NCBI RefSeq assembly: GCF_964340395.1
Contig: NC_135557.1
Location: 7,291,709-7,353,708, forward strand
Length of the DNA stretch: 62,000 bases
Direction of reading: 5' to 3'
Source: Glandiceps talaboti
Taxonomy: Eukaryota; Hemichordata; Enteropneusta; Spengelidae
Below, piece after piece: positions 60,384 to 62,000 of this stretch. A model generated the notes under the pieces. The model saw only the letters and a list, made by a program, of their open reading frames with translations, had not been told where the DNA came from and did not search any database. Within the stretch, counting starts at the first letter, position 1; every line of letters starts with the position of its first letter. A program made the translations under genes and the position numbers.

Positions 60384-62000
60384 TAAAGTATGCTGACGCT
60401 GTCTAAAGACATTTGAACTTTGAAAGTTTCCTTTTGTGCAGATAATTCGTGTGTTGAACGAATTTCCGCTGAGATTTCTGCATCGGAGGACACCACGATC
60501 AAGCTGCTCTACTAGACTACCGGACCAGACTGAATCGTTGGTTTGACATAAAGAAAATTAAAGTTGAAGAGCAACACGACTATATCATCTTCCAAGCAGG
60601 AGAAAAGGGAGAACAACTGTCAAAAACATGGACATTGACTGATGATGACCGGAAAAACCATGCTAATGTGTGGGACAGATTTAAACAGTCAGTTGGACGT
60701 GCTGATCATTTTAGAGTAAATAGACTGAACTTAACTGCATACAAATAGAACGATGAAGAAAGTATAGACGAATTATATACACGTTGCAGAACATTAGCAC
60801 TGAAGTGTAAGTTTAAAGATCTGGATGATCGCCTGATTGACCAGTTAATTATGGGTACACGATCGAGTGAACGACTTCCGCAAAGAGTTATTATTACTGA
60901 AGGAGGATGAAACATTGACAACAGATGAGGCATTGACAAAATGTAGAGCCCAAGAAGCATCATAAGTCCACATGAAAGCATTTGGAAGTGCAGGTACATC
61001 GACTACCAGGGTAGATGCTATTCACATGAAACGTGATACCAAGAAGACTAACAGTGTAACTAACTGTAAGTTTTGTGCAAAGGACCACTCATATGGGAAA
61101 TGTCCAGCATATCACAGCAAATGTGATACTTGTGGCAAAATTGGACACTGGAAAGCCCGATGTGAGTCCCTGAATGACGAACATAAGCCCGCAAACGGTG
61201 GCAAGAAGCAATTTGTGTCTAGACAAGTGTCTAGTAGAGAGAAGAAGAGTGGACGTGGTAACCAGGATGACAGAAACCAGAAAACTGTACATACACTAGA
61301 TATTGAGTCTGATGATGACTATGAACAGTTATCCTTCGATGCTGTCTTGATAAGAGAGGAGACTGTGATGATAGTGACATCATGGTTGATGTTGACGCAC
61401 AGATCCCTGGCTACAGTCAAGTGGCCAAGATGAAATGTAAAGTGGACACTGGCACACAGGGAAATGTTCTACCTGTGAGAACATTTAAGAACATGTTTCT
61501 GTCGCTAATCAGTTCTACAGGACTAGTCCACGGTAATGTTCTACAGAAACGCCCACATGTGAAACTAATTTGCCTACAATGGAAGAGAAATCAACCTACA
61601 TGGATCTGTTAACCTGAAGTTACGATATGCTAGCAGAACAAAACTGTGGCATGAGATAGAATTCTTTGTCGCTGATACACCAGGATCAATAATTATTGGG
61701 AAGCACGCAAGTCAACTGGTAATCACAGTTAACACTGTAGCAGAGATGACACTACGTGTATCAAACTCAGATGCATTGGACAACACCTCAACGCTTGTGG
61801 ATATGTACTCTGATAGATTTACATGTATTGGTAAATATCCAGGGAAATTTCACATTGATGTAAAGCCAGACGTGGCACCAGTTGTAAGCCCTCCAAGGAA
61901 ATATCCAATTCATCTGAAGGATGAAATCCAGGCTGAACTTGACAAAATGATGAAGATGGGTGTCATTGAACCCATACCAGAAAACGAGAGCACCGAATGG
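60372..62000 (+). mobile_element. Ty3/gypsy retrotransposon, truncated by window end
   Basis: gag: EEQHDYIIFQAGEKGEQLSK, WTLTDDDRKNHANVWDRFK and DELYTRCRTLALKCKFKDLD, with stops at about 60,747, 60,908 and 60,919. A zinc-knuckle segment (60,972-61,433) has CKFCAKDHSYGKCP then CDTCGKIGHWKARC. The protease has KCKVDTGTQGNVLPVRTF (D-T-G; 61,435-61,490). An open frame from about 61,615 runs through IIIGKHASQLV, YPGKFHIDVKPDVAPVVSPP and KYPIHLKDEIQAELDKM to the window end, which is the start of a gypsy reverse transcriptase. Frameshifts between gag and protease suggest an inactive copy, at least in its 5' part. Confidence 0.85.

Overview
The window is eukaryotic, intron-rich and AT-rich. It comes from a non-vertebrate animal, most likely a marine invertebrate. 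The reasons are long introns with GT..AG borders, very many hairpin and terminal-inverted-repeat elements, LINE, Ty1/copia and Ty3/gypsy relics, and a host gene joining a glycosyltransferase-4-like domain to a macro domain. That GT4-like domain type is familiar to me from invertebrate immune-type multidomain proteins. I cannot name the species.

The one convincing host gene lies on the + strand from about 15,999 to beyond 56,799. Eight exons join in one continuous frame (intron phases 1,1,1,0,0,0,1): a 423-codon GT4-like exon (16,003-17,272), two short acidic linker exons (17,581-17,682; 27,521-27,613), four exons forming a macro domain (39,762-39,856; 40,087-40,323; 40,464-40,685; 41,522-41,573) and a charged helical exon (56,503-56,799). 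They give 789 codons, and the last exon ends on a donor, so the gene continues. A phase-compatible terminal exon at 32,371-32,408 would give a 500-residue isoform without the macro domain. The GT4 catalytic motif is degraded and the macro catalytic loop is altered, so I infer a sensor or reader rather than an enzyme.

Left flank (1-15,900): a large inverted-repeat element with a 490-bp ATGT microsatellite in its loop (1-2,575); a 3.1-kb terminal-inverted-repeat element with nested elements (3,519-6,588); a decayed minus-strand gene (7,631-10,205, possible 5' piece to 11,448) interrupted by a 1,002-bp TA-flanked element; and a divergently oriented decayed gene with a SAM domain (11,761-13,550).

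The introns hold most of the rest. Intron 2 carries two G-rich inverted-repeat elements and a LINE fragment. Intron 3 carries a complex 6.1-kb inverted-repeat structure (33,220-39,302). It contains an inverted copy of the alternative terminal exon and a 2.7-kb foldback element built from more than 30 copies of a 12-bp palindrome, with a hammerhead-like motif in its loop. A small relative of that foldback sits in the opposite arm. Each arm shows the empty site of the other's insertion, which establishes 6-bp target duplications. Intron 7 ends in a decayed CR1/L2-type LINE whose 3' tail runs straight into the splice acceptor of the last exon. The right end (57,360-62,000) is a decayed minus-strand Ty1/copia element followed by a plus-strand Ty3/gypsy element cut by the window end. 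I found no tRNA, rRNA or CRISPR features.
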